A stretch of 15,334 bases of DNA from NCBI GenBank assembly GCA_903944555.1, contig CAJASG010000635.1:1-15334 (forward strand), given 5' to 3'. The position numbers and the translations under genes are program-made. This DNA comes from an uncultured beta proteobacterium (GTDB lineage: Bacteria; Pseudomonadota; Gammaproteobacteria; Burkholderiales; Burkholderiaceae_C). Positions 1-9,030 of this stretch are shown here, one piece after another. The notes beneath the pieces were generated by a model that was not told the DNA's origin, did no database searches, and was given only the letters and a program-made list of their open reading frames with translations. Numbering within the stretch: the stretch's first letter is position 1; every line of letters begins with the position of its first letter.

Positions 1-615
1 GGACACCACATCCTTCCAGAACTGGAAGGTTTCCAGCACATTGGCCTTGTCAACACTCGTCACGCGCTTACTGCGCTTGCGAGCGGCCTGAAAGGCGACG
101 TGGGCAATGCGTTCAATTTCCGGACGGCTGTAGCGCATGGTGTCAAAAGCCTCTTCCGCACCGGGGAAGTGGCCATCGACGGCGGTGCGGCGTCCCCGCG
201 GCTGTCCAAAATAGATGTCACCCGTGAGTTCACGAATGATCAGAATGTCCAATCCCGAGATGATCTCGGGCTTGAGGCTGGAGGCGTCAACCAATTGTTC
301 GTAGCAGATGGCGGGGCGGAAGTTTGCAAACAGACCGAGGTTCTTGCGCAGGCCCAAAATCGCTTGCTCGGGACGCAATGGACGGTCCAGTTTGTCGTAC
401 TTCCAGTCGCCCACGGCGCCGAAGAGAATGGCATCGGCCTGCTTGGCCAGTTGCAACGTTGCATCTGGCAAGGGGTGGCCGTAGGCCTCATACGCCGCAC
501 CGCCCACCAGCGCTGTCTCCATCTCGAAGGGGAGTGCAAGCGCGTTCAAGACCTTGACGGCCTCGGCCACAATTTCGGTACCAATGCCGTCTCCCGGCAA
601 TACTGCAATTTTCAT
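1..615 (-). CDS. leuB: 3-isopropylmalate dehydrogenase, N-terminal part (cut by window start)
   Basis: LeuB oxidatively decarboxylates 3-isopropylmalate to 2-oxoisocaproate with NAD+, the third committed step of leucine synthesis in the cytoplasm. The 205 visible codons begin [15 protein letters not shown], the Rossmann-like start of the isocitrate/isopropylmalate dehydrogenase family. They go on through [13 protein letters not shown] (substrate-binding arginines), [10 protein letters not shown], the catalytic tyrosine in DTMRYS, and the catalytic lysine in SVDKANVL. Family members are about 355-360 residues, so roughly the C-terminal 40 percent lies outside the window. The start follows a weak purine stretch (TAGAGAC). 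The gene is last of the visible leucine genes, 80 bases after leuD, and a dispersed repeat lies in that gap. Identity is secure from the motifs; co-transcription with leuD is inferred. Confidence 0.96.
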   Translation of the reverse strand, partial: MKIAVLPGDGIGTEIVAEAVKVLNALALPFEMETALVGGAAYEAYGHPLPDATLQLAKQADAILFGAVGDWKYDKLDRPLRPEQAILGLRKNLGLFANFRPAICYEQLVDASSLKPEIISGLDILIIRELTGDIYFGQPRGRRTAVDGHFPGAEEAFDTMRYSRPEIERIAHVAFQAARKRSKRVTSVDKANVLETFQFWKDVVS

Positions 616-678
616 AATCAGTCTCTAAAGTAGGGGTGGCAGGGCTGGCGCGATGCGCAGTGTTTTGCCATTCAAGAT

Positions 679-722
679 ATTAAATTGATAGCTGCTTACG
701 CAAGCATGGTGCGGGCTAGCCA
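679..722 (+). repeat. Dispersed short repeat, copy 1 (leuD-leuB junction)
   Basis: The core TTGATAGCTGCTTACGCA, followed by GCGGGCTAGCC, matches copies at 11796-11850 (core TAGATAGCTGGTTGCGCA, then AAGCGCGTAGCC) and, inverted, at 10388-10426. It overlaps the end of leuD: the leuD stop codon (696-698 on the plus strand) and its last few codons lie inside the repeat. I recall similar elements (ATAGCTGCTTGCGC...AAGCGC) as frequent intergenic repeats in Comamonadaceae genomes; that is memory, not a search result. Confidence 0.6.
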
Positions 723-1346
723 CGGCTTTTGTGTCAAACGCTGGGCTTCAAAGGCTTTGATCTTGTCGGCGTGGCGCAAGGTCAGGCCGATGTCGTCAAA
801 ACCATTCAGCAAGCAGTACTTGCGAAACGCCTGCACTTCAAATGCGATCTCTTCCCCCTGGGGTTTGACAATGACTTGGCGTTCCAGGTCAATAGTCAGC
901 GAATAGCCCGGGAATGCAGCGGCCTCATTGAACATCTGCTCCACCTGCGCTTCGCTGAGCACGATGGGCAGCAGCCCGTTTTTGAAGCTGTTGTTGAAGA
1001 ATATGTCAGCGTAGCTTGGGGCAATGATTGAGCGAAAGCCGAATTGCTCCAGTGCCCACGGTGCATGTTCCCGCGACGAGCCGCAACCAAAATTTTTGCG
1101 TGCAAGTAATACGGACGCACCTTGGTAGCGCGGCAAATTCAGTACGAAATCCGGATTGGGCCGACGGCTGGTCGGGTCTTGCCCCGGAAAGCCGGCGTCG
1201 AGATAGCGCCATTCGTCAAACAGGTTTTGACCAAAACCCGTTTTACGAATGGACTTCAGGAATTGCTTGGGAATGATGGCGTCGGTATCTACATTCTCGC
1301 GATCCATCGGAGCGACCAGCCCCTTGTGTACAGTGAACTTATTCAT
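696..1346 (-). CDS. leuD: 3-isopropylmalate dehydratase small subunit
   Basis: LeuD is the swivel-domain subunit that pairs with LeuC to isomerise 2-isopropylmalate to 3-isopropylmalate in leucine synthesis. The 216-residue product has the usual family length. It opens [29 protein letters not shown], typical of LeuD, and contains the swivel-domain signature [15 protein letters not shown] near residues 85-99. Its ATG overlaps the stop of the upstream lipoprotein gene as ATGA (plus-strand bases 1343-1346), so translational coupling is likely. The last codons and the TAA stop fall inside a dispersed repeat, so the extreme C-terminus (TMLA) may be repeat-derived and differ from relatives. LeuC is encoded upstream on the same strand, separated only by the small lipoprotein gene. 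Confidence 0.97.
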   Translation of the reverse strand: MNKFTVHKGLVAPMDRENVDTDAIIPKQFLKSIRKTGFGQNLFDEWRYLDAGFPGQDPTSRRPNPDFVLNLPRYQGASVLLARKNFGCGSSREHAPWALEQFGFRSIIAPSYADIFFNNSFKNGLLPIVLSEAQVEQMFNEAAAFPGYSLTIDLERQVIVKPQGEEIAFEVQAFRKYCLLNGFDDIGLTLRHADKIKAFEAQRLTQKPWLARTMLA

Positions 1347-1474
1347 TTTTTCTTTGCCGCGTCTTCAATTTTTTCGCCCGCTTTTTGCAGGTCCTGTCCT
1401 ACGCCTTTGACGGTGTTGCAACCGACCAGCAGCAGCAAACACGACGCTGTGCATATAGCAATCAGAGTTTTCAT
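1343..1474 (-). CDS. Entericidin A/B-like small lipoprotein
   Basis: This 43-residue gene lies between leuC and leuD. The product starts [19 protein letters not shown]: a lysine, a hydrophobic core and a lipobox L16-V17-G18-C19, so it should be acylated on Cys19 and cleaved by signal peptidase II. The mature 25 residues, [21 protein letters not shown] and a lysine tail after the cysteine, are a short amphipathic helix with the VKGxGxDxxxAGxxIxxAA pattern of the entericidin family. Known members are small envelope lipoproteins, discussed as a toxin/antidote pair in Escherichia coli. A Shine-Dalgarno-like AGGAAA precedes the ATG, 23 bases after the leuC stop, and its stop overlaps the leuD start (ATGA). 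Family placement is from pattern alone; function and any link to leucine are unknown. Confidence 0.85.
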   Translation of the reverse strand: MKTLIAICTASCLLLLVGCNTVKGVGQDLQKAGEKIEDAAKKK

Positions 1475-1497
1475 GGGTTTCCTATGAATGTCTGGAA

Positions 1498-2970
1498 TCA
1501 ACTGTATTTTCGGACGTCAACAAAGTGACCGTGAATGGCTGCAGCAGCAGCCATCGCCGGGCTCACCAAGTGGGTACGTCCCCCCGCGCCCTGGCGCCCT
1601 TCAAAATTTCGATTGCTGGTGGACGCGCAACGCTCACCTGGCTCAAGACGGTCTGCATTCATGGCTAGACACATGGAGCAACCTGGCTCGCGCCACTCAA
1701 ATCCAGCTGCCTTGAATATTTCGTGCAAGCCTTCGCGCTCGGCCTGTTCTTTGACCAATCCGGAACCTGGAACCACCATGGCCAGTTTGACGTTCTTGGC
1801 TACCTTTTGACCTAGCTTCTTCACCACCGCAGCCGCTTCGCGCATATCTTCGATGCGGCTATTGGTGCAGGATCCGATAAAAACTTTGTCGATGAACAGG
1901 TCGTTCAGAGCCTTGCCTGGCTCCAATCCCATGTAGACCAAGGCGCGCTCAATGGCGCCACGTTTGTTGGCATCTTTCTCTTTGTCGGGATCGGGTACAC
2001 GGTCATCAATACCCAAGACCATTTCCGGCGATGTGCCCCAAGTCACCTGCGGAATGATTTGGGCCGCATCGAGTTCCACAACGGTGTCGAATTGTGCGTT
2101 CGCGTCAGAGTGCAATGTCTTCCAGAAGGCGACTGCTTGATCCCATTCCACGGCCGCTGCGTCTCCGCTGATCGCGCTGTGGCCCGGTGCCAGTGGACGA
2201 CCCTTGACGTAATCAATCGTTTTCTCGTCGACTGCTACCAAGCCAGCGCGTGCGCCTGCCTCAATGGCCATGTTGCACACGGTCATTCGACCTTCCATGC
2301 TGAGGGCCCGGATGGCGGAGCCACCAAATTCGATCGTATAGCCCGTTCCGCCAGCGGTACCAATTTTCCCGATGATAGCCAGCACGATGTCCTTGCCACC
2401 GCATCCGGGTGGCAAGGTGCCGTCCACCCGAATCAACATGTTCTTGGCTTTCTTTGCCAGCAAGGTTTGAGTCGCCATCACGTGCTCGACTTCACTGGTG
2501 CCAATGCCATGGGCCAGGGCGCCAAACGCCCCATGCGTGGATGTATGGGAGTCGCCACATACCACGGTCATGCCGGGCAGTGTTGCGCCGTTTTCAGGCC
2601 CAATGACATGCACGATACCCTGGCGTTTGGACAGAAATGGGAAGTAAGCGGCTGAGCCGAATTCCTTGATGTTGCTGTCCAACGTGGTGACTTGCTCTTT
2701 GCTGGTGGGGTCGGTGATGCCGTCGTAACCACGGTCCCATCCAGTGGTGGGTGTGTTGTGGTCGGCCGTGGCCACGATTGAGCTGACACGCCAAACCTTA
2801 CGCCCTGCTTGACGCAGTCCCTCAAAGGCTTGCGGACTGGTCACCTCATGAACCAAATGGCGATCAATGTAGAGAATGGCGGTGCCATCGTCTTCGGTGT
2901 GAATGACGTGGTCGTCCCAGAGCTTGTCGTACAGAGTACGGCCGGGTGTTTCGATGCTTGTGCGTCCCAT
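1498..2970 (-). CDS. leuC: 3-isopropylmalate dehydratase large subunit
   Basis: LeuC is the [4Fe-4S] catalytic subunit of isopropylmalate isomerase (aconitase superfamily), acting with LeuD. The product has 490 residues. It contains [12 protein letters not shown] near the N-terminus, [27 protein letters not shown] in the middle, and the cluster ligands Cys368 (GSCTNSR), Cys431 and Cys434 ([10 protein letters not shown]), followed by [14 protein letters not shown]. The chosen start is preceded by AAGGAA about nine bases upstream. It adds some ten residues ([10 protein letters not shown]) before the conserved RTLYDKLW, so the protein is slightly longer than the 465-475 residues I regard as usual. 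It is the first gene of the leucine run and lies just after the terminator of the gltA operon, so its promoter should be in the 110 bases between. Confidence 0.97.
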   Translation of the reverse strand: MGRTSIETPGRTLYDKLWDDHVIHTEDDGTAILYIDRHLVHEVTSPQAFEGLRQAGRKVWRVSSIVATADHNTPTTGWDRGYDGITDPTSKEQVTTLDSNIKEFGSAAYFPFLSKRQGIVHVIGPENGATLPGMTVVCGDSHTSTHGAFGALAHGIGTSEVEHVMATQTLLAKKAKNMLIRVDGTLPPGCGGKDIVLAIIGKIGTAGGTGYTIEFGGSAIRALSMEGRMTVCNMAIEAGARAGLVAVDEKTIDYVKGRPLAPGHSAISGDAAAVEWDQAVAFWKTLHSDANAQFDTVVELDAAQIIPQVTWGTSPEMVLGIDDRVPDPDKEKDANKRGAIERALVYMGLEPGKALNDLFIDKVFIGSCTNSRIEDMREAAAVVKKLGQKVAKNVKLAMVVPGSGLVKEQAEREGLHEIFKAAGFEWREPGCSMCLAMNADRLEPGERCASTSNRNFEGRQGAGGRTHLVSPAMAAAAAIHGHFVDVRKYS

Positions 2971-2988
2971 GCGATTAATTCCTTGGCA

Positions 2989-3018
2989 ATCCTAGATTTT
3001 ATGCTTCCCGCGCGTCAA
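2989..3018 (-). promoter_or_regulatory. Possible leuC promoter region
   Basis: On the minus strand the leuC upstream region holds TAAAAT (2996-3001; 5 of 6 to the -10 consensus), which would give a leader of about 19 bases with the AAGGAA ribosome site. A good -35 hexamer TTGACG (3013-3018) is too close to it (11 bases). TTGACG instead pairs at 18 bases with TAGGAT (2989-2994), but that would start transcription inside the ribosome site. A promoter is expected because a terminator lies immediately upstream; the exact hexamers are uncertain. Confidence 0.3.
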
Positions 3019-3030
3019 ACGACGAACAGC

Positions 3031-3063
3031 AAAACGCCCGCCGACGTTGCCGTCAGGCGGGCG
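3031..3063 (-). terminator. Intrinsic terminator of the sdhCDABE-gltA operon
   Basis: Bases 3035-3042 (CGCCCGCC) pair with 3056-3063 (GGCGGGCG), and GACG (3043-3046) pairs with CGTC (3051-3054) around a TTGC loop, with A3055 bulged. On the minus strand the 12-bp stem is followed by TTTTG. It lies 18 bases past the gltA stop. The T tract is short but the stem is very GC-rich. The plus-strand side lacks a T run, so it looks one-directional. Confidence 0.85.
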
Positions 3064-3080
3064 TGTTGATTTGGGGCAAA

Positions 3081-4391
3081 TTATCGCTGTGCGATCGGTT
3101 TCACTTCACGTTTTTCAGAGCCGGTGAACAGTTGGCGAGGACGGCCAATTTTGTACTCAGGGTCACCAATCATTTCGTTCAGTTGGGCAATCCAACCGAC
3201 AGTACGTGCCAGTGCGAAGACGGCGGTGAACAAGCCGACGGGGATGCCAATGGCGCGTTGCACGATGCCGGAGTAGAAGTCTACGTTCGGGTACAGCTTG
3301 CGCGACACGAAGTATTCGTCTTCCAGAGCGATCTTTTCCAGAGCCATTGCCAGTTTGAACAATGGGTCGTTTTCAAGTCCAAGGGCTGCCAGCACTTCTT
3401 TGCAAGTTTCTTGCATGAGTTTGGCACGTGGGTCGTAGTTTTTGTAAACGCGGTGACCAAAGCCCATCAGCTTTACGCCTGAGTTCTTGTCCTTGACCTG
3501 CTCCATGAACTGGCCAACTTTGGAAATACCACCCATCTTCTGGATGTCTTCCAGCATGTTGAGGCATGCCTCATTGGCGCCACCGTGCGCGGGACCCCAC
3601 AGGCAGGCAACGCCGGCAGCAATGGCGGCAAACGGGTTGGTGCCGGAGCTGCCGCACAGGCGAACAGTGGAGGTGGATGCGTTTTGCTCGTGGTCTGCGT
3701 GCAGCACGAAGATGCGGTCCAATGCGCGTTCAATCACGGGGTTAACCACGTATTCTTCACACGGTGTAGCAAACATCATGTGCAGGAAGTTCCCGGCATA
3801 GCTCAGGTTGTTCTTGGGGTACATGTAGGGCTGACCTGCGCTGTACTTGTAAGCCATTGCCACCAGTGTCGGCATTTTTGCAATCAAACGAATTGCAGAA
3901 ACCTCACGGTGTTCGGGATTGTTGATGTCGGTGCTGTCGTGGTAGAAGGCAGACAGGGCGCCCACCAAGCCAGTCATGATGGCCATGGGATGTGCATCAC
4001 GGCGGAAACCGCGCAGGAAAAATTGCATCTGCTCGTTCACCATGGTGTGGTTGCTCACACGCTTGACGAAAGCGGCCTTGCCAGCAACGTCGGGCAGGTT
4101 GCCGTACAGCAACAGGTGGCAGGTTTCCATGAAGTCACAGTTGGTTGCCAACTGCTCAATGGGATAGCCGCGGTAAAGGAGTTCGCCCTTATCGCCATCA
4201 ATGTAGGTAATAGCCGATTGGCATGATGCCGTTGACAGGAAGCCAGGATCGTAGGTAAACATTCCAGTCTGTGCATACAGTTTGCGGATGTCCACGACGT
4301 CCGGACCCACACTGCCTTGGTATACAGGCAGGTCTACGCTGGGGGTGCCGTTACTGAACGACAGGGTTGCTTTGTTGTCAGCTAATTTCAT
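3081..4391 (-). CDS. gltA: Citrate synthase (type II)
   Basis: Citrate synthase condenses acetyl-CoA and oxaloacetate, the entry step of the TCA cycle. The 436-residue length and sequence fit the hexameric, NADH-sensitive Gram-negative type. Catalytic residues are visible as His269 (PAHGGANEA), His313 ([14 protein letters not shown]) and Asp371 (NVDFYSG), with [11 protein letters not shown] at 231-241. The N-terminal part ([28 protein letters not shown]) is the small-domain start usual in GltA. The gene is last in the operon, 13 bases after sdhE, and is followed by a strong terminator. Joint transcription with succinate dehydrogenase would couple citrate formation to the rest of the cycle. 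Identification is firm. Confidence 0.98.
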   Translation of the reverse strand: MKLADNKATLSFSNGTPSVDLPVYQGSVGPDVVDIRKLYAQTGMFTYDPGFLSTASCQSAITYIDGDKGELLYRGYPIEQLATNCDFMETCHLLLYGNLPDVAGKAAFVKRVSNHTMVNEQMQFFLRGFRRDAHPMAIMTGLVGALSAFYHDSTDINNPEHREVSAIRLIAKMPTLVAMAYKYSAGQPYMYPKNNLSYAGNFLHMMFATPCEEYVVNPVIERALDRIFVLHADHEQNASTSTVRLCGSSGTNPFAAIAAGVACLWGPAHGGANEACLNMLEDIQKMGGISKVGQFMEQVKDKNSGVKLMGFGHRVYKNYDPRAKLMQETCKEVLAALGLENDPLFKLAMALEKIALEDEYFVSRKLYPNVDFYSGIVQRAIGIPVGLFTAVFALARTVGWIAQLNEMIGDPEYKIGRPRQLFTGSEKREVKPIAQR

Positions 4392-4404
4392 TTTCAGTGG
4401 CCTT

Positions 4405-4683
4405 TCAGAGGGGTTCTCTCAACATTTTCAAAACTTCTCGCACATCGTCACGATCCAGTTGGGCGTCAACCTGTTCAAGCGTCTTCCGTGCCAGATTCAC
4501 ATCCAATAGATCGTTGTCACTCAGATCCATGAGCGCGCCCAACGCATCAGCTTGACGAATCGTCAAGGATGCGCTGAAGCGCTGGAAAAACCGTTCAATG
4601 AAGAGGTCGTTTTCAAGCAGTCCACGGCGGCAGCGCCATTTGAGTTTGCTTAAGCCCCGCTCTCCAATGATTTCGTCGTTCAC
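4405..4683 (-). CDS. sdhE: Succinate dehydrogenase assembly factor SdhE (FAD assembly)
   Basis: The 92-residue protein matches the SdhE/YgfY/Sdh5 family (DUF339), a cytoplasmic chaperone that promotes covalent attachment of FAD to SdhA. The family motif RGxxE is present as Arg20-Gly21-Leu-Leu-Glu24 in [18 protein letters not shown]. The rest is the expected small helical bundle with a conserved DNDLLDVNL segment. Its place between sdhB and gltA, with gaps of 21 and 13 bases, agrees with the role, since its client SdhA is encoded in the same operon. Length and motif match the family. Confidence 0.95.
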   Translation of the reverse strand: MNDEIIGERGLSKLKWRCRRGLLENDLFIERFFQRFSASLTIRQADALGALMDLSDNDLLDVNLARKTLEQVDAQLDRDDVREVLKMLREPL

Positions 4684-4704
4684 GTGTTTGACACCGGCTG
4701 ATTT

Positions 4705-5409
4705 TTAAACAGCACGCAAAACCATCATTTCCTTGATCTTGCCGATGGCCTTGGTGGGATTCAATCCTTTGGGGCAAACGTCAACACAGTTCATGATGGT
4801 GTGGCAGCGGAAAAGGCGGTAGGGATCTTCCAGGTTGTCCAAGCGCTCAGCCGTGGCTTCATCGCGGCTGTCGGCAATGAATCGGTAGGCTTGCAGCAAC
4901 CCGGCAGGGCCGACAAATTTATCCGGATTCCACCAAAAACTGGGGCAGCTGGTGGAGCAGCTGGCGCACAAAATGCACTCGTACAGGCCATTCAACTCTT
5001 CGCGCTCTTCGGGGCTCTGCAGACGCTCTTTTTCAGGCGGAACGTTGTCGTTGATCAAGTAGGGCTTGATCGAGTTGTACTGTTTGAAGAACTGGGTCAT
5101 GTCAACGATCAAATCGCGGATGACGGGCAGGCCAGGAAGTGGCTTCAACACGATGGTGCCGGTCAACGTGCGCATATTGGTCAAGCAAGCCAAACCATTT
5201 TTGCCGTTGATGTTCATGGCGTCCGAGCCACACACCCCTTCGCGGCATGAGCGACGGAAGGAGATGGCAGGGTCGACGGCCTTGAGCTTCATCAAAGCGT
5301 CGAGCAGCATGCGTTCGCTGCCGTCCAATTCGACCTCAATGGTCTGCATGTAAGGCTTGGCATCCTTATCAGGATCGTAGCGGTAGATGGAGAAAGTGCG
5401 TTTTGCCAT
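4705..5409 (-). CDS. sdhB: Succinate dehydrogenase iron-sulfur subunit
   Basis: SdhB carries electrons from the FAD of SdhA to ubiquinone at the membrane. All three cluster-binding sets are seen in the 234-residue protein. The [2Fe-2S] ligands are Cys55, Cys60 and Cys75 with Asp63 ([11 protein letters not shown]...LAC). The [4Fe-4S] ligands are Cys145, Cys148, Cys151 and Cys212. The [3Fe-4S] ligands are Cys155, Cys202 and Cys208. The spacing is that of the Escherichia coli enzyme shifted by about four residues from the second cluster onward. The start gives [14 protein letters not shown], as in relatives. The gene follows sdhA by 20 bases and precedes sdhE by 21. Confidence 0.98.
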   Translation of the reverse strand: MAKRTFSIYRYDPDKDAKPYMQTIEVELDGSERMLLDALMKLKAVDPAISFRRSCREGVCGSDAMNINGKNGLACLTNMRTLTGTIVLKPLPGLPVIRDLIVDMTQFFKQYNSIKPYLINDNVPPEKERLQSPEEREELNGLYECILCASCSTSCPSFWWNPDKFVGPAGLLQAYRFIADSRDEATAERLDNLEDPYRLFRCHTIMNCVDVCPKGLNPTKAIGKIKEMMVLRAV

Positions 5410-5429
5410 TGGGAAATCTCGCTTTTCTT

Positions 5430-7220
5430 TTAGAAGCTGCGTGTCTTGAGCTCAACGCTCGCAACAGTCAGCGGTTTCATTTGCACGGATTTGTAGGCCA
5501 AGCGACTTCCTTCCTTGTGCCACAAGGTGTGCTTGTGCCACTCGGTGTCATTACGACCGTTGGGGTGTTCTGCTGTGTCGCCATAGTCGTTGACCGTGTG
5601 CGCACCACGGCTTTCGTGGCGGGCCGCTGCCGACACGATAGTGGCCTGCGCAGCTTCGATCAGGTTCTCGACTTCCAGTGCCTCAATACGTGCTGTATTG
5701 AATACTTTGGATTTGTCTTTCAGGCCAATGTTCTTGACCCGCTCGCGCAGTGCTGCGATCTTGGCGACACCTTCGTCCATCGTGGCTTGGGTGCGGAACA
5801 CGCCAGCGTGTTGTTGCATGGTGGCGCGGATGGCATCGGCCACATCCTGTGCGTATTCACCACTGGTGGCGTTGTCCAGTCGCTCCAGTCGCGCCAGCGT
5901 GGCGTCAGCCGCCGTGGCCGGCAGGGGTTTGTGGGTCTTGGTATTGCTGTTGAACTCCACAATGTGGTTGCCCGCAGCACGGCCAAACACCAGCAAGTCC
6001 AGCAAGGAGTTGGTGCCCAGGCGATTCGCGCCGTGTACGCTGACACAGGCGCATTCGCCAACGGCGTACAGGCCATTGACCACTTCGCTCTTGTTCTCTG
6101 CGTTTTGCGTCACCACTTGACCATGGATGTTTGTGGGGATACCACCCATCTGGTAGTGAATGGTGGGGACGACGGGAATCGGCTCCTTAGTGATATCGAC
6201 GTTGGCAAAGTTGTGGCCAATCTCAAACACCGAAGGCAGACGCTTCAAAATCGTGTCGGCACCCAAGTGCGTCATGTCCAGATTGATGTAGTCCTTGTTG
6301 GGGCCGCAGCCGCGCCCTTCCTTGATTTCCTGGTCCATGCAACGGGACACATAGTCGCGTGGGGCCAAGTCTTTGTACGCAGGGGCGTAGCGTTCCATGA
6401 AACGCTCGCCATTGCAGTTGCGCAAAATGGCACCTTCGCCGCGGCAACCTTCGGTCAGCAAGACTCCCGCACCGGCCACACCGGTGGGGTGAAATTGCCA
6501 GAACTCCATGTCTTGCAATGGAATGCCTGCGCGGGCGGCCATGCCCAAGCCGTCACCGGTGTTAATAAACGCGTTGGTCGAGGCCGCAAAAATGCGACCA
6601 GCACCACCGGTTGCCAGCAGGGTTGTTTTGGCTTCTAGGATGTGGACGTCGCCGGTTTCCATCTCAATCGCAGTAACACCGACAACATCGCCATCGGCGT
6701 CACGGATCAGATCCATGGCCAACCATTCCACGAAGAAACTGGTTTTGGCCTGGACATTTTGCTGGTACAGCGTGTGTAGCATGGCGTGACCAGTACGGTC
6801 AGCTGCGGCGCAGGCGCGCTCTACTGCTTTTTCGCCGTAGTTGGCAGTGTGACCACCAAACGGACGCTGGTAAATAGTGCCATCTGGGTTGCGGTCAAAC
6901 GGCATGCCCATGTGCTCCAGGTCATAAACGACCTTGGGGGCTTCGCGGCACATGTATTCGATGGCATCCTGGTCACCCAGCCAATCGCCACCCTTGACAG
7001 TGTCGTAGAAATGGTAGTGCCAGTTGTCGTCGTTCATGTTTCCCAAGGAGGCGCCAATACCGCCTTGTGCTGCGACAGTGTGCGAGCGGGTTGGGAAGAC
7101 CTTGGAAAGCACCGCCACATTGAGGCCAGCGCGTGCCAGTTGCAGCGAGGCACGCATGCCAGAGCCACCAGCGCCGACGATGACGACGTCGAATTTACGT
7201 TTTGATACGGGGTAAGACAT
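5430..7220 (-). CDS. sdhA: Succinate dehydrogenase flavoprotein subunit
   Basis: SdhA oxidises succinate to fumarate with covalently bound FAD on the cytoplasmic face of complex II. The 596-residue length is standard. The dinucleotide-binding motif [18 protein letters not shown] lies at residues 12-29. The flavin-linking histidine is His47 in [11 protein letters not shown]. Substrate-site motifs follow: [21 protein letters not shown], the [17 protein letters not shown] segment with the catalytic arginine region, and [10 protein letters not shown]. The C-terminal FAD-domain motif is [21 protein letters not shown]. The protein ends at an intact C-terminal domain (VELKTRSF). It lies between sdhD (26-base gap) and sdhB (20-base gap). 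Confidence 0.98.
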   Translation of the reverse strand: MSYPVSKRKFDVVIVGAGGSGMRASLQLARAGLNVAVLSKVFPTRSHTVAAQGGIGASLGNMNDDNWHYHFYDTVKGGDWLGDQDAIEYMCREAPKVVYDLEHMGMPFDRNPDGTIYQRPFGGHTANYGEKAVERACAAADRTGHAMLHTLYQQNVQAKTSFFVEWLAMDLIRDADGDVVGVTAIEMETGDVHILEAKTTLLATGGAGRIFAASTNAFINTGDGLGMAARAGIPLQDMEFWQFHPTGVAGAGVLLTEGCRGEGAILRNCNGERFMERYAPAYKDLAPRDYVSRCMDQEIKEGRGCGPNKDYINLDMTHLGADTILKRLPSVFEIGHNFANVDITKEPIPVVPTIHYQMGGIPTNIHGQVVTQNAENKSEVVNGLYAVGECACVSVHGANRLGTNSLLDLLVFGRAAGNHIVEFNSNTKTHKPLPATAADATLARLERLDNATSGEYAQDVADAIRATMQQHAGVFRTQATMDEGVAKIAALRERVKNIGLKDKSKVFNTARIEALEVENLIEAAQATIVSAAARHESRGAHTVNDYGDTAEHPNGRNDTEWHKHTLWHKEGSRLAYKSVQMKPLTVASVELKTRSF

Positions 7221-7246
7221 GAATTACAGCCTGTAATGAAGTGAGG

Positions 7247-7612
7247 TCAGACGCGCCACAGGACCTGGATGGCCCAGCCAGCGCAGGCGACGAGCCAAAC
7301 GATGGTAAAAACTTGCAGCGAAAGGCGTACGGAAACGGGCTTGATGTAGTCCATCCAAATGTCGCGCATGCCTACCCACACGTGGTAGAGCAGGGCGAGG
7401 ATGACCACAAATGTCAGCGCCTTCATCCACTGTGCGGAGAAAATCCCGGACCATTTGTCGTAGCCGATGGGTCCCTTGGAGAAGATAACTTGTGCCAGCA
7501 ACACCACTGTGAACAGTGCCATCAGGGCGGCCGTGACGCGTTGGGCCAACCAATCGCGCAATCCGTAGTGCGCGCCAACAACGATACGCTTGGAGCCGTA
7601 ATTAACTGCCAT
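7247..7612 (-). CDS. sdhD: Succinate dehydrogenase membrane anchor subunit SdhD
   Basis: SdhD is the smaller membrane anchor that, with SdhC, binds haem b and ubiquinone. The 121-residue protein has three hydrophobic segments at about residues 26-45, 62-85 and 98-119. Between the second and third is HVWVGMRDIWMDYI, in which His77 fits the conserved anchor histidine and Asp88-Tyr89 match the DY pair of the quinone site. The N-terminus GAHYGLRDWLAQRVTAALM also fits SdhD. It is 13 bases after sdhC. The anchor subunits diverge fast, so assignment leans on motif and position, which agree. Confidence 0.95.
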   Translation of the reverse strand: MAVNYGSKRIVVGAHYGLRDWLAQRVTAALMALFTVVLLAQVIFSKGPIGYDKWSGIFSAQWMKALTFVVILALLYHVWVGMRDIWMDYIKPVSVRLSLQVFTIVWLVACAGWAIQVLWRV

Positions 7613-7625
7613 TTTTTAGTTCCTT

Positions 7626-8069
7626 TTAATACGCGCCGAACAGCTTGAGAGCCAAAACGAGGGTCAATAGTGACCCCAGCCCTAAAGTGACCAGTGCGGA
7701 AGATTTTCCGAATTCCTTGCTCACGGCATGGTTGATGTCCATGTACAAATGGCGCAGGCCGGCGATAAAGTGGTGCAAATAAGCCCAGATCAGTGCCAGC
7801 GCTACCAGCTTCATGAACCAGCCTGGGATAAATCCGATGCCCATAGTGAAGGCGCTGCTGAACCTGGCGAAAGAGATTTCCGAAGATATGGATGTGTCAA
7901 ACATCCAGATGATGAATGGCAGCAGGATGAACATGATGGCGCCGCTGACGCGATGCAAGATGGAAACCCATCCTGCAGGGGGGAGTCGGTAGGTGGGCAG
8001 ATCTGTAAACGCATTGATATTGCGAAATTCAGGTCGCTTGTTGCCGGAAGAGGAGGGGGACTCAGTCAT
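7626..8069 (-). CDS. sdhC: Succinate dehydrogenase cytochrome b556 subunit SdhC
   Basis: SdhC is the larger membrane anchor of complex II, supplying haem and quinone ligands. The 147-residue product has the family signature RLPPAGWVSILHRVSGAIMF, with Ser36 and Arg40 in the positions of the quinone-binding pair. It also has HxxxGxRH as His100-FIAGLR-His107, where His100 is the expected haem b ligand. Three transmembrane segments are apparent at about 42-57, 83-104 and 124-144. The roughly 20-residue polar N-terminal extension is slightly longer than in enterobacteria. It is the first gene of the sdh operon, 105 bases after the regulator gene on the same strand; transcription could start in that gap or read through from the regulator promoter. 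Confidence 0.95.
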   Translation of the reverse strand: MTESPSSSGNKRPEFRNINAFTDLPTYRLPPAGWVSILHRVSGAIMFILLPFIIWMFDTSISSEISFARFSSAFTMGIGFIPGWFMKLVALALIWAYLHHFIAGLRHLYMDINHAVSKEFGKSSALVTLGLGSLLTLVLALKLFGAY

Positions 8070-8107
8070 GAGGGGACTTTCTTGTTGGTAACTGCTTTGT
8101 AATTAGT

Positions 8108-8154
8108 ACTGCCGCAGTGCGAAATTCTATTGCACCGCACCAATCTGACATTGG
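8108..8154 (-). promoter_or_regulatory. Possible sdhC promoter/operator region
   Basis: On the minus strand the gap before sdhC holds TAGAAT (8124-8129; 5 of 6 to the -10 consensus) but no convincing -35 at the right distance. Two small inverted repeats flank it: CCAAT-N5-ATTGG (8140-8154) upstream and ACTGC-C-GCAGT (8108-8118) downstream. A weak or activator-dependent promoter would look like this. The TCTTATATAAGA palindrome found upstream of the regulator is not present here. Confidence 0.3.
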
Positions 8155-8174
8155 ACTTTCAGAAGATCGCATTT

Positions 8175-8981
8175 TCAATTCAGCTCGTTGCGATAGTAGT
8201 GTGTATCGGTCAAATACAAGCCGCGCCGCATTTCCATCGGTTCATCGTTATAAGTGTAGGCGATGCGCTCTACGCTCAGTAGGGGTGTTTTTGACGATAC
8301 TTTTAATAAGAAACATTGATCTGCATCAGGCAGAACTGCACGAATTTTTTCTTCCGCACGCACCATGCGGACACCAAACTCGGTTTCGAACAGGCCGTAC
8401 ATCGGACCATCGTAATCGGTAAGGCGCTCTGCTGTCAGTCCTTTGAAGGGTCCGCCGGGCAACCACACGTCTTCCAAAATGGTGGGGACCGAGGCAAACG
8501 ACAGTACCCGCTGAACCTGGAATACCGCATCACCCGTGCGAATTGCCAATGCGCGTGCAACCTCCGCACTGGCGCGGGCACGCTTGCAATCGATGATTTG
8601 GCGCTGGGCTGGGCCCTCACTGTCGGGGTCGCCATTGTCGGGAAAGAGCTTCAAAAATCGGTATTGGATGTGCTGCTCTGCGTGCGTTGCGACAAACGTG
8701 CCCTTGCCTTGGCGGCGTACCAGGAGATTTTCTGCCGCAAGCTCATCAATGGCTTTGCGCACCGTACCTTGGCTCACCTTGAATCGGGCCGCCAACTCTA
8801 CTTCGCTTGGGATGCTGGCGCTGGGTTTCCACTCGCCCGACTGCAGGCTTTTCAATATTAATACTTTAATTTGCTGGTACAGCGGGCTGAACGCCGGCGT
8901 CTGGGGTGACGGCGCCACCAAAGCCGTATCTGCCTTTGCGGTTGGCAAGCTATCGTTTGCAAAGGAGGGCAGTTCGGTCAT
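8175..8981 (-). CDS. GntR-family (HutC/UTRA subfamily) transcriptional regulator
   Basis: The 268-residue protein has a disordered N-terminal tail of about 30 residues. A GntR winged helix-turn-helix follows at about 33-98 (PLYQQIKVLILKSLQSGEW, SIPSEVELAARFKVSQGTVRKAIDELAAENLLVRRQGKGTFV). A UTRA effector-binding domain spans about 118-262, ending PLLSVERIAYTYNDEPMEMRRGLY. Such proteins usually bind a small metabolite and act as repressors. An in-frame stop lies five codons upstream, so the ATG at 8981 is the earliest possible; it has no clear Shine-Dalgarno. The gene sits between the sdh-gltA operon (same strand) and mdh-acnB (divergent), and a perfect palindrome lies in its own predicted promoter. 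Control of TCA genes in response to an organic acid is inferred; the effector is unknown. Confidence 0.93.
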   Translation of the reverse strand: MTELPSFANDSLPTAKADTALVAPSPQTPAFSPLYQQIKVLILKSLQSGEWKPSASIPSEVELAARFKVSQGTVRKAIDELAAENLLVRRQGKGTFVATHAEQHIQYRFLKLFPDNGDPDSEGPAQRQIIDCKRARASAEVARALAIRTGDAVFQVQRVLSFASVPTILEDVWLPGGPFKGLTAERLTDYDGPMYGLFETEFGVRMVRAEEKIRAVLPDADQCFLLKVSSKTPLLSVERIAYTYNDEPMEMRRGLYLTDTHYYRNELN

Positions 8982-9030
8982 CGAATTGGATTAAATAGTC
9001 AGCTTGAAGTCAGTCTCGAATTTCAATTGA

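Noticed and set aside
100..633. 177-codon open frame on the plus strand
   Set aside because: It is the complement of leuB, whose motifs are intact on the minus strand.
5403..6638. 411-codon open frame on the plus strand
   Set aside because: It is antisense to sdhA/sdhB, whose motifs are complete. The translation is rich in His, Val and Gly with no family motif, as expected for the shadow of a GC-rich gene.
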